The notes under the pieces were generated by a model, which saw only the letters and a program-made list of their open reading frames with translations, searched no databases and was not told the DNA's origin. From Unio delphinus (Eukaryota > Mollusca > Bivalvia > Unionida > Unionidae), in assembly GCA_029339505.1 (NCBI GenBank), contig JAQISU010000094.1, positions 4,305,001 to 4,369,000 on the forward strand: DNA of 64,000 nucleotides. Reading direction: 5' to 3'. Shown in pieces: positions 11,345-20,700 of this stretch; the first letter of the stretch is position 1; every line of letters starts with the position of its first letter. Made by a program: the position numbers and the translations under genes.

Positions 11345-11920
11345 CGTTAAGCATCATGCAGCGTTACCAAATTCTATTCGCATAATTATAATTGGACCAT
11401 CTGGACGCAGTTGTTACTTAATTGGATAACGAGATGGATGAAATGGGATAAATTATATTTGGTAGCCCCAAGTGTAGATGATCAGCGATGTTACGAAGTG
11501 TTAAGAGATTTTAACGAGAAAGCAACATCAGAAATCGGTGAAGATATTATTGAATTTATAACCGATATCGAGGAAGCACCGAGTGTTGATTCTCTTGATG
11601 GAAGCAAACCCTGCCAGGATATTTTCCAGAGGTAGGCATGAAAATACTGATGTGATATATGTTACTCAGAGATATACACAAATACCAAAAGTGATCAGGG
11701 ATAACTGTAATATTCTTCTGTATTTAATGGAGTTGACACACATACAGTACGAAATATTCACCAGACTTGGTGCAGTGGAGATATGGATTATAATCTCTTT
11801 AGAAATTTCTTTAGTCACGCTAAGTCGGTCCCATATGCATTTATAACGATAAATTTCTATCACCTTAGAAAGGGCCTAGATCAAAGATTATCATATCGGA
11901 CTTGACAAAATATTCGGTTA
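11345..11920 (+). pseudogene. A32-like packaging ATPase, broken copy
   Basis: It is homologous to provirus A 15579-16241. ITRWMKWDKLYLVAPSVDDQ and the following IEEAPSVD segment are intact. About 10 bases are deleted in the Walker A P-loop, removing the Gly-Lys-Thr. A further deletion removes the Walker B region near 11610, and there are additional frameshifts. The end (LDKIFG, stop) abuts the right terminal repeat. Confidence 0.8.
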
Positions 11921-11923
11921 AAA

Positions 11924-12036
11924 CCATAAAAGTTTCGGTTTGTCTCAAATAGTTTGTCTCGTAGAGGTTTGAAAACTTGATCTATTTACTCTCTCTCCGT
12001 AGCAGCCTTATTTTTGTGTGAAAACTTGTCTATTCA

Positions 12037-12128
<92 letters not shown>

Positions 12129-12256
12129 CTCGTCTGCCTGAAAGTAGCTTTGTCTGAAATAGTTTAGGTTTTTTTTCTGATTTTGTCTGAAATAGTTTCG
12201 GTTTATTTTCTGATTTTGTCTGAAATAGTTTCGGTCTGTTCACCCTTCTTGCTGCT
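11924..12256 (-). repeat. Provirus B right terminal inverted repeat
   Basis: This is the reverse complement of 4555-4781, with two or three direct repeats of a 33-base unit containing AACTATTTCAGACAAAATC at 12152-12240 and a TC microsatellite inserted at 12041-12126. The outer end reads GTTCACCCTTCTTGCTGCT. Confidence 0.85.
12041..12126. repeat. (TC)n microsatellite inside provirus terminal repeat
   Basis: This is 86 bases of uninterrupted TC. The equivalent place in the left repeat has only about ten bases of GA, so the run expanded after insertion. Confidence 0.95.
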
Positions 12257-12299
12257 ACACTACATCGGAAATCACTTATAAAAAAAAAACTATACTTAC

Positions 12300-12542
12300 C
12301 TTTAATTAGTTTTTTCTCTGAATTAGAAAATGCTGGAAGTCTCGATTCACCTAGGTTCATTGCTTGACTCTTGTTTCCAATCTGCCACTTCATGACATCT
12401 GGATAATCCCCATTTCCAAAAATAGGATTTGCGAACCAACCCAGAGAGAACTGGTTGTATCGCTCTGCCGACTCGATATCGGATGGATCATTTTTCACTC
12501 TAGGGTAACCTTGCATGTGACTAAGGGTGATTCCTATACTTC
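12300..12542 (-). CDS. GH1 exon (QFSLGWFANPIFGNGDYP)
   Basis: This 243-base exon encodes IGITLSHMQGYPRVK, then AERYNQFSLGWFANPIFG, GDYPDVMK and ESRLPAFSNSEKKLIKG, all strongly conserved GH1 blocks after the acid/base region. The acceptor is TTTCAG and the donor is GTAAGTATAG. Phases match 3474-3603 downstream. Upstream it expects an exon ending in one base (phase 1), which was not found. Provirus B ends only 43 bases beyond the donor. Confidence 0.93.
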
Positions 12543-12548
12543 CTGAAA

Positions 12549-13320
12549 TATAACATTAGTTATTTAAATCATATGGATTTTAATGAATTTTGTTTAATAA
12601 GATATATCGCATATAAATTATTATAATGGACAGAAACGGATCTCGTTTGGGTAACATGTACCCACTCAATCATACATTGTGAAAATAATGATGCAATTCT
12701 TTTGGATCTTGTAAAAATAAATACGCCTTACGCTTGTGAAGATCTGCTAGCATCATGGTCAGCTTAACACAACAGTGCAGATTGCTACAAAAATTTTCGT
12801 TTTGGTATAAAATATCAAGTACCAAGTATATATCTCAATATCTCAAGTAACAAAGTATAATACAATTTCGTAAAAAGCAGGAATTGTTTGTAGTTTGAAA
12901 ATTCTGCAAATAATATAAATACTACCACCATCCCCGAAACACATCCAGATGATGACTTGGATATGCATACACCTTAATCAAGAGAGATCCATATGTTTCA
13001 CCTTTTTAAAATTGGAGTCAATTTGAATTGTTATTATTCAAATGGATAAGTTCTCGTTGTCCTCTCTTCACTACGAATCTTTAAGTATTCAGACGGATAA
13101 TTCCCCATTGCTTTCTCTTCACTATACACATTTGGGAAAGCAAAACATTTGATTGGTTCTTATTAAGATGGATGATTTCCCTTGGTTTTGTCTTCACCAC
13201 GCGCTTTGGGAAAAATAAGAGTTTGTTTCTCTGCAGCTTATCTGTACCAAATTTAAAGAATATAAGATATGTATGTATATATGTATGTTAGACCCAATAG
13301 TGTCGTGTCTAACTGATGTT
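12549..13320. repeat. Intron with degenerate approx. 60-bp repeats
   Basis: No exon is seen. Between about 13036 and 13206 three poor tandem copies of a roughly 60-base unit occur (TCTCTTCACTA recurs with ATGGATGATTTCCC-like segments). The rest is unremarkable AT-rich intron. Confidence 0.4.
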
Positions 13321-13322
13321 AA

Positions 13323-14875
13323 TAATATCTATCTCTCATTTTTCAAAACTGACATCGAGAAGCCTATGCTCAAGAAGCCAACACTTGACCATACTGATTT
13401 AAAATACCGCCTAGTTAATAATCTCCTATTCTTATGAAAACTCTTAGAAAAAGTCGTTCTCAACCAACTTGTCTCTAATTGGAATTCAAACAGTCTTTCT
13501 AGCAATATACAGTCTGCATATCGCCCTTGCCACAGGACTGAAACTACTCTTCTGAAAGTATTTAATGACATTCTCTCTGCTTTGGATAGTGGAAAGATTA
13601 CAGTCCTCACCCTCCTGGATTTGTCTGCACCATTTGACACAATAGACCATGATATATTACTTTACCGTCTGCAGCATGCATTTGGCATTCACAATACAGC
13701 CTTACAGTGGTTCAAGTCCTACTTAGTCAACAGGACACAAATTGTATCTGCAAATGGAATAAACTCCAGCCCAGTTGATCTATGTTGTAGTTTTCCAAAG
13801 GGGTCTGTTCTTGGACTGCTCGCTTCATTCGATACTTTCAGCCGCTCTCAAGAGTCATAGATCATCACCCAGTGTCTCACCAATTGTATGCTGATGCCAC
13901 CCAAATATACAAGTCTAGCCACCAAACTGAAGCTGATGCTACCATCCATGGAGTAAAGAGGTGCATTTCTGACGTGAAATCATGGATGACATGTAACAAG
14001 CTGCAGATTAATGATGATAAAACTGAAGCCATTTTGATTACAACACAAAATCTTTTTCATTCACATCCTTTACCTTAAGCAATAAATATCAGCAACACCA
14101 ACATTAAATTCACACAGTCAGTACAAAACCTAAGTGTTACTCTAGACAGAACTCTCACATTGCTCCAAACGGTTATCAAACTATGCAAGGCTGCATATCG
14201 TGAGTTGAGACGAATCGGCTCCATGTGCAACTATCTTTCAGTTGATACCACTAAAACACTTGTGTATTCATTATTACTTTCAAGACTGGCCTATTGTAAT
14301 TCAATTCTGTCTGATTCGTCACAATATCAATTTCAGAAACTTCCAAGCGTTTAAAACACAGCTGCTCGGATCATCTTTATTGTACCTCGATCAGAGCGCA
14401 CCTCACCATTCCTCTGTACCCTACACTGGCTTTCCATTCGATCCAGAATGAAACACAAAATTTGTTTTCTGTGCTACGTTTAACTGATAGACTCAAGTCC
14501 CACAAACCTCTACGGTTTCACCCATGAAATACGCATTGTTTCCACTATGAAAACGAAGTCACATGGACAACGTTTGTTTCCATACCAAGGCTCGGCGATG
14601 TGGAACGAATTGTCCATTGAACTTAGACACAAAGAAACAGTGATCCCTTTCAAGAGTGCTCTTAAAACTCACCTTTCGCGACTGCAGTAACAAATTTAGA
14701 GATCTAATAATGTTTATACCTTTTATGATTTTAGCATGTTTTTTATGTTTTCCAGTGTCATGGTGTTTGTGTTTTGTGTTTTTCTGTAGTCATATCATTA
14801 TAGATATTGTGAAGCGCTTAGAGCTTCTAAGGATAAGGCGCTATACAAAGTCCTCATTTTTAGTATGTATGTATG
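13323..14875 (+). mobile_element. LINE (L2/CR1-like) reverse transcriptase remnant
   Basis: This is a plus-strand non-LTR retrotransposon remnant, 5'-truncated. Readable reverse-transcriptase blocks are LVSNWNSNSL, SAYRPCHRTETTLLKVFND, VLTLLDLSAPFDTIDHDILL, FPKGSVLG, HQLYADATQIY (the catalytic YADD box reads YADA) and NKLQINDDKTEAILI. The C-terminal and 3' UTR parts match the LINE in provirus B. The 3' end runs into TATG and TC repeats. Multiple frameshifts make it inactive. Confidence 0.88.
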
Positions 14876-14879
14876 TATA

Positions 14880-14882
14880 TCC

Positions 14883-14980
<98 letters not shown>
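14880..14980. repeat. (TC)n followed by (AT)n
   Basis: This simple repeat follows the LINE 3' end: TC dinucleotides to about 14938, then AT to about 14980. Confidence 0.95.
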
Positions 14981-15159
14981 TTGACTATGTACCTCCGTAT
15001 TGCTTCCTGAATAGTTTATCGTATAGATGAAAAACCTTGGCATGGGCCTGTAACAAGTGATGTGAAGCCTTGTAGACATATTCAGCTCCGTGATCCGGAT
15101 CCCACCCATATATGCTGGAAACAACCCACGGCTCGTTATGCGTTATCCAATACTTTACC

Positions 15160-15179
15160 TATATATATATATATATATA

Positions 15180-15262
<83 letters not shown>

Positions 15263-15268
15263 TATATA
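15160..15268. repeat. (TA)n microsatellite
   Basis: It holds about 109 bases of TA dinucleotide with one or two interruptions, 70 bases before provirus A. Confidence 0.95.
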
Positions 15269-15337
15269 TGACAGATGACTTAGAAAATTCAATGACGAGC
15301 TGGAAGTCTTGCATTAAGCTTTAAAAAAATTGATTGA

Positions 15338-15342
15338 AAACT
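15338..15342 (+). repeat. Target site duplication, left (AAACT)
   Basis: AAACT directly precedes the left end of provirus A, and the same five bases follow the right end at 31671-31675. Classical Polintons make six-base duplications; here only five match. Confidence 0.8.
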
Positions 15343-15602
15343 AGCAGCAGAGGAGGTGAACAGACCAACTTTTACAGGCGTCGATTTAGCAAACTGAGGC
15401 TTTCTCGAAAATGCTTAATATAAGCCTCCATTCATCAAAATAAAATTAAAAAAAAAACGACGCCATTTTTGTTGTCACCATCCCCTTTGCTGCTACGATG
15501 CTTGGAAAATTCGTGGAGTTTTCGGGTAAAAAAAAAGACGCCATTTAGTTGACGTTCACCTCCTCGGCTGCTAATGCGCTAACTAAATATTTGATCAAGT
15601 CC
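15343..15602 (+). repeat. Provirus A left terminal inverted repeat
   Basis: 260 bases match the reverse complement of 31408-31670; the difference is three bases in an A/T run. The outer end is AGCAGCAGAGGAGGTGAAC. A near copy in the opposite sense, GTTCACCTCCTCGGCTGCT, lies at 15554-15572, so each repeat is itself bracketed by an inverted terminal motif. The last codons and stop of the ATPase lie inside it. Confidence 0.97.
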
Positions 15603-16241
15603 GACACGATATCTTGTCCGAGGGTCTGATAAATTTATCGTCACAAATCCGTGTGGGATTGTCTGAGCGTGGCTAAAGAAATTTCTAAATCGATTATGAT
15701 CCATATCACCACCGCACCAAGTTTGCCAAATATTTCTAAGAGTATGAGTATCAACTCCGTTAAATACACACAGCATATTGCAGTTATCTCTGATCACTTT
15801 TGGTATTTGAGTGTAACGTTGAGTGATATATATCACATCGGTGTTTTTATGTCTGCCTCTGGAAAATATTCTAGCAGGATTCTTTTGATTATCTAACATA
15901 ATATCATCATATACGACTAAATTGTTAAGACTTCCATCAATATCATCAATACTAGGTGCCTCTTCGATATCGGTTATAAACTCAATAACACCATCGCCGT
16001 TAATTTCTTGCGCGGCATCATTAAAATCCTTTAATACTTCATAACATCGTTGATCGTCTACACTCGGAGCAATCATGTACAATTTATCCCACTTCATCCA
16101 TCTCGTTATCAAATTAAGTAGCAATTGTGTTTTACCACTTCCAGATGGTCCGATGATAATCGCGCGAATAGAATTTGGTAACATTGCATGGTGTCTAATA
16201 GGTTCCCGTCGTCGAGTAGCTGAATAATCAATTACATTCAT
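15579..16241 (-). CDS. A32-like DNA-packaging ATPase
   Basis: This 220-residue P-loop ATPase of the FtsK-HerA/A32 type is the motor that packs viral DNA into capsids. Walker A is GPSGSGKT (31-38). Walker B is LVVYDD (108-113) and a sensor-like ITQR follows at 139-142. The length fits Polinton ATPases. The last seven codons and stop lie inside the left terminal repeat. The start codon is 18 bases from the divergent zinc-ribbon start, with TTATATATAA between them, suggesting a shared promoter. The frame is intact. Confidence 0.93.
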   Translation of the reverse strand: MNVIDYSATRRREPIRHHAMLPNSIRAIIIGPSGSGKTQLLLNLITRWMKWDKLYMIAPSVDDQRCYEVLKDFNDAAQEINGDGVIEFITDIEEAPSIDDIDGSLNNLVVYDDIMLDNQKNPARIFSRGRHKNTDVIYITQRYTQIPKVIRDNCNMLCVFNGVDTHTLRNIWQTWCGGDMDHNRFRNFFSHAQTIPHGFVTINLSDPRTRYRVGLDQIFS

Positions 16242-16246
16242 AACTG

Positions 16247-16256
16247 TTATATATAA
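16247..16256. promoter_or_regulatory. Palindromic TATA-like element between divergent genes
   Basis: TTATATATAA is the core of the only 18 bases separating the ATPase start (16241, minus) from the zinc-ribbon start (16260, plus). Because it is palindromic it can serve both directions. Similar TATA runs sit just before the start codons at 21408, 21753, 23224 and 26100. Confidence 0.5.
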
Positions 16257-16259
16257 ATT

Positions 16260-16442
16260 ATGGATCTATATTGTGTGAAGTGTAGGACGCGTACTGGCAC
16301 AAATGACTTGACGACGATTACAACGAAAAATAATCGATCAGCGCTTTCTGGTAAATGCGTACAATGTAGTACGAAAAAATTTAGATTTACTTCCACGAAA
16401 CCTTTAAAAAAAAACGAGGAGGTGATATTGCAGCCAAATTGA
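16260..16442 (+). CDS. Small zinc-ribbon protein (DUF5679-like)
   Basis: This is a 60-residue protein with CVKC at residues 5-8 and CVQC at residues 37-40, spaced like a zinc ribbon, with the SALSGKC and KKFRF context typical of the DUF5679 family. That family is common in large DNA viruses, where its function is unknown; nucleic-acid binding is likely. The frame ends just after an A9 run. In the minus-one frame the PLA2 domain follows directly. It may be the N-terminal part of a longer protein made by frameshifting, or the product of an indel. Confidence 0.72.
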   Translation: MDLYCVKCRTRTGTNDLTTITTKNNRSALSGKCVQCSTKKFRFTSTKPLKKNEEVILQPN

Positions 16443-16774
16443 CAAAACTCCCAGGAACACCGTGGGCAAAGTATCCAGGAGAAAAGCACCTTCCAGGATA
16501 TAGCTACTGTGGACCGGGAACACGATTAGATATTAGACTTGATGATCAAAATCAGCCCCGACCCGGCGAGTATCCAATAAACGCTATTGATAAGGCGTGT
16601 CATGCTCATGATGTCGCTTATAAAAGCAGCAATCTTCAACACAGACATCTCGCAGATGTAAAATTAATTCATGCGTTAAATGCTATTCCTGATAAATCCT
16701 TCAAAGAAAAATTGGCTTCTTGGTTGGTAAAATCTGCTATGAAGGGTAAATTGATGTTAGGTGCTGGTAATTGA
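16385..16774 (+). CDS. Parvovirus-like phospholipase A2 domain (lacks own ATG)
   Basis: The calcium-binding loop YCGPGT and the catalytic segment DKACHAHDVAY (CxxHD) identify a secreted-type phospholipase A2 domain of the kind found in parvovirus VP1 and in adintovirus proteins, where it lyses endosomal membrane during entry. The frame is open from 16385 but has no ATG before the active site, so it needs the upstream zinc-ribbon start plus a minus-one shift at the A9 run (16406-16414), or is broken. The stop TGA (16772-16774) touches a perfect 16-base palindrome that precedes the integrase start. Confidence 0.85.
   Translation: MYFHETFKKKRGGDIAAKLTKLPGTPWAKYPGEKHLPGYSYCGPGTRLDIRLDDQNQPRPGEYPINAIDKACHAHDVAYKSSNLQHRHLADVKLIHALNAIPDKSFKEKLASWLVKSAMKGKLMLGAGN
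16406..16415 (+). promoter_or_regulatory. Candidate minus-one ribosomal frameshift site
   Basis: Zero-frame codons across the A9 run end AAA AAC, forming the heptamer A AAA AAC. An overlapping T TTA AAA heptamer (16403-16409) also fits the X XXY YYZ rule. A minus-one slip at either moves ribosomes from the zinc-ribbon frame into the PLA2 frame. A lost A in the run is the simpler alternative. Confidence 0.4.
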
Positions 16775-16789
16775 AAATGCTAGCATTTT
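16774..16789. repeat. Perfect palindrome AAAATGCTAGCATTTT
   Basis: This 16-base perfect palindrome lies between the PLA2 stop and the integrase start. It is one of a family of short palindromes in this element whose arms differ but remain complementary. Confidence 0.9.
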
Positions 16790-16792
16790 AAT

Positions 16793-17749
16793 ATGGAATC
16801 TATTTATTATTCTCCGAGAGGATACTGGAGAGGTTACGCAGCAATCAATAAACTAGCTAGTGCATCAAAGGTGAAAAAAACTACAGCGGCAAACTGGTTA
16901 TCTAAACAGGCAATATGGCAAATTTATCTACCAGCGCCTAAACAAATTAACTATTCGCATTTTGATGTTACAACACCTAATGAAGTTCATCAAGCTGATA
17001 TACTATTTCTGCCGCATGACAACGGTTACAAATACGCGTTAACGTTAGTTGATATTGCAAGTCGATACAAAGAAGCAGAACCGTTAAGGACAAAATCATC
17101 TACTGAAGTAGCTTCTGCATTTGAGAGGATTTATCGACGAGGTCCTCTGCGCTGGCCAAATCTGTTACAAGTTGATCCTGGCAAGGAATTTCAAGGTGTT
17201 GTTACATCTACGATGAAACATCATAATGTCGCCATCAGACGAGGACACACTGCGCTACATCGCGATCAGGCAATTGTTGAACGGTTTAATAAAACCCTTG
17301 CTGAGCGGTTATTCGGATATCAATACGCAAAAGAATTCATCCAGGATAAACGATCCCGTGAATGGGTCAAGAGATTACCAGCTGTGATTACCGCAATCAA
17401 TAATGAGATTACTAGAACAATTAATATGAAACCTGTCAACGCTATTAAGAAGGCGTCTATCAAAATGGAAATCCAAGGAATTTCACAAAAAGATTTCAAA
17501 GAACCAATTCTTGGTAGTAATGTCATTGTAAGGTACTTATACGAACCAGGAGAGCTTGAGGGTGGTAAAAAAAGAGCTACTGATCCTATTTGGAGCGTCA
17601 CTACGCATAAAATATCCGGTATAACACGATCAACTGGTAGACCTCCAATCTATAGACTGGATTCAACTGCTCCTCAGCGAGGATTTACACGCGAACAATT
17701 ACAAGTGATTCCCGAGGATACTCAATTGCCACCGCGTGGTCTTAATTAG
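16793..17749 (+). CDS. Retroviral-type DDE integrase (rve)
   Basis: This 318-residue integrase inserts the linear viral genome into host DNA. Catalytic residues are Asp69 (HQADILFL), Asp128 (LQVDPGKEF) and Glu163 (AIVERFNKTL); the 34-residue gap between the last two fits the D,D-35-E rule. The C-terminal region with VIVRYLYEPGELEGG and GRPPIYRLDS resembles the post-catalytic domain of Polinton integrases. No chromodomain is obvious. The gene meets the polymerase fusion tail to tail, overlapping by eight bases. The frame is intact. Confidence 0.95.
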   Translation: MESIYYSPRGYWRGYAAINKLASASKVKKTTAANWLSKQAIWQIYLPAPKQINYSHFDVTTPNEVHQADILFLPHDNGYKYALTLVDIASRYKEAEPLRTKSSTEVASAFERIYRRGPLRWPNLLQVDPGKEFQGVVTSTMKHHNVAIRRGHTALHRDQAIVERFNKTLAERLFGYQYAKEFIQDKRSREWVKRLPAVITAINNEITRTINMKPVNAIKKASIKMEIQGISQKDFKEPILGSNVIVRYLYEPGELEGGKKRATDPIWSVTTHKISGITRSTGRPPIYRLDSTAPQRGFTREQLQVIPEDTQLPPRGLN

Positions 17750-20700
17750 CACCCAGGGTGCTGTCACCCCGGCGTCTATTACACTCAAGACAGGTCAACA
17801 TCACATTGTTTCTGACATGACCGAGATTGTTATCTTTTCTATCTACGGTGAATTGGCGAGGATCTTTATCCGACCAATTCCAACTCATTATACAATTACA
17901 ACTCGCGCAGTGATTGTTCTGTTGTTGCTTTAGTGTCTTAATTAATTCAGCATCAATGTCAAATTCTCTTTTATTTTTTTTATCCTGTTGTTTATAACCA
18001 GAGAGTTTTTTTCTGATTATATTATCATCGGTGTGTATATTACTTATTGTATTGTCATTATCATTAACCACAATTCTTCGAAGTTGGTTTATTCGCCGTA
18101 CTCTGGATACTGCGAGATAAACTAAATTTGACCACTCAATATGATTATCTACTATCCAAAGAGTTGTATCGGATATAGTCAATCCCTGTGAAGAGTGTAT
18201 TGTTGCTGCATAACCTAACGTCCATGGGGATTTATCAGCACCTAATGCATCTTTAACGACGCTGATATCAACCAGCACAATATCATTTAATACTAAATTC
18301 TGCTTTTGTTGTTGTCCAGGAATGTCAACATCGATATTCTGCTTTCGTGTATCCTTAGGTCTATAACAGAGTGGTACTGGAAGCGTTGCAAATTTTTCTT
18401 TATGTAGCGCAAACAACTTCATCTGAAGTGCGTCTCTGACTATTTTTCTACTCGCGATTATTAAATCATTTGGCTTCCACATTTCCCAAAAATCATTCAT
18501 GGGAGTTTCTGAAATTATTTCACGCGCTATTTCACATTGGATTTTATCCGGTTGTAATCTAATTAGCGCTTTGAATTCTCGTAATTGTTCATCAAGTGAT
18601 CTATGGTCGGTATTAATCTCTTCATAATAATCTACAAATCCTTTTAACCATTCATGTGGAGATCCACCAACAAATGGCTGCGGTTGGCCGTGATCCCCGC
18701 ACATGACGACTTTTGTATTTTTCAATAACAACCATTCAAGAAATATCTGTAATACTGTCAATGATACCGTGCATATTTCATCCCAGATTATTATTTCAGG
18801 AATAAATTTATCGCCCATTCGATCAGGAGTCCATGTATCGCCTTTCCATCGAAAGAAGCTGTGATAAGTATAGGCTTTTACCCCCCGCGCTATCATCTCT
18901 CTGGCGAGTCTGTGAGTTGGTGTTAACACAACCATGGTTGACCGACGAAATAATTCGATTGCACGAGTTGTCTTTCCTGACCCACCACAGCCGTTTAAAT
19001 AAACTGTCTTGTATCTACAAATCGGATCTGATACGGGCGGTGCAGTAGAAAATTCTGATTGAATCTCTGAGATATTATGGTTACTTTTCAAGTATTTATC
19101 ATCCATAGCAACGTCTGCGGATTTACAATACTCATGTAGTGTTTCTTTTTTAAACCTCCAATTTCCCCACGCTTCCTTAGGATCTGTGAATTTAGCTACA
19201 TCTGATTTGTATTTCTCATGGATATACATCGAATCAGTAGCTACTCTAACCGCGGTATTAGGAAATCTATTTATCATCGAGAATAGATTAATACAAGAAT
19301 AGGCTAGCATAGAACTTCTCAATTGTGTGTATTGACAACTTTTTCCATCACAGTAGGTAACAACCGTACCTAGTTTCTTACCATTTCGAAGGACATCATC
19401 TACCCAAACATTATTAGTTCCGCTCGCAGATTTGTAAGCTTCCTCATCTAATTCCCCTGATAGAAAAGCGTTCTTACGGGTTACAAATTTCCCTTTTTTT
19501 ATTAAATCAGATATTATGAAATTGTATTCTTCATCGTCTATGATTAATCTCGAAGAATATTTTGCATTGTCAAATCTTCCACCTTGAGTGAATTTACCGA
19601 TTATTCTTCGTCCGAGTTCTTTAGCCTCTCTATTCCTACCTTCGAATAATTTCTTAGACCAATCTATGATTTGTTCCTCGCTGAAATTCTTCGAATTTCC
19701 ATCTAGAAATTGTTTTCGTTGTTCGTTAATTATTTTTTCGAGATCGGGTTTTGGTAACCAAACATCTTTCTGAGCGTTATAACAAATAATCGCTTCACTG
19801 ACAATTAACGATATTAGCATACCACAATCGATCATATACCGCAATAGCACAATTGGCATCCACGCTTTTTCATACATATGTCTACCAAGCCAAAGATAAC
19901 TACACGGATGTAACCCTGTAGCTAATTCGAATGATATCACACGAGCGAACCCGGTTAAATCAAAATCAGGCAATGGACCATTAATCGCAACACGAGTCAT
20001 TTCATGTGTGGGATGTCCAAATCGTTTAAAATATTCAGAGCATTCTCCATATCCGAGAAAACTTCTAGGATAACACGCGGATATATCAATTGAAATCATA
20101 CCATCACGTGAGTATTTCGTATTCCACAATCCTCCATGACCCAATTCGACGCAACTCAACTTCACGTCATTGAGAAAATCACTTCGTGTTGGACGCCATG
20201 AATTCTTTTCTCGTGCGAAGTGAGCTACCACTGATGGAATAGTAAAACTATCCGTAAGTAGTTTTTCTGTAGAAATGCTAGTGTTTCCTTCTAAATACTC
20301 ATTAGCGATTTTTCTCATTCTATTATCTAATTCTTCAATTCGATATAATTCACCATTTGGTTTTACAAACTGATCAAATCCTATTTCCGGATCCTCATTA
20401 CTCCTGAGTAACCATACTGACACAGGGTCGTCTTTGGTTAACGCGTGAATAGCATCAAATAATTTCTCTTCATAGAAATCATCCCTAGAAAATTCTTTAG
20501 GGATATATCGAACAGTTCTTTCTCGTGGAAATATATTTACCGCGGGTGTCCACGCGTGTTTGTTATGATCAATAATTTCAATTGGAGCTCCTCGCGATTG
20601 ATATTTCGGTTCGTATAATACTTCTCCGGTTATTGTCGCTACCGATATTGGAAATTTTAATAATGCTTCTAATTTAGCTATATCGGAAATCGTTGCTCCA

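Larger units (their letters stand above)
4555..12256 (-). mobile_element. Provirus B: decayed Polinton/adintovirus-like element
   Basis: This is a 7.7-kb element bounded by inverted repeats that start AGCAG(A/C)AAGAAGGGTGAAC. Flanking 5-mers ACATT (4550-4554) and ACACT (12257-12261) look like a target duplication with one change. The gene order is the mirror image of provirus A: minor capsid, two-TM remnant, fibre, protease, pX remnant, capsid fragment, then (after a LINE) helicase-HNH, integrase, PLA2/zinc ribbon and ATPase. All genes carry stops, frameshifts or deletions. The polymerase half, most of the major capsid and the central genes are gone. It is a non-autonomous relic of a lineage related to, but distinct from, provirus A. 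Confidence 0.88.

Noticed and set aside
12034..12290. C-terminal Arg-Glu run apparently attached to the GH1 exon
   Set aside because: The GH1 exon ends at a good GTAAGT donor at 12299; the rest reads through intron, provirus terminal repeat and GA microsatellite.
14656..15324. Several open frames with Ser-Leu, Tyr-Ile or Arg-Glu runs
   Set aside because: They translate the LINE 3' UTR and TC/TA simple repeats.
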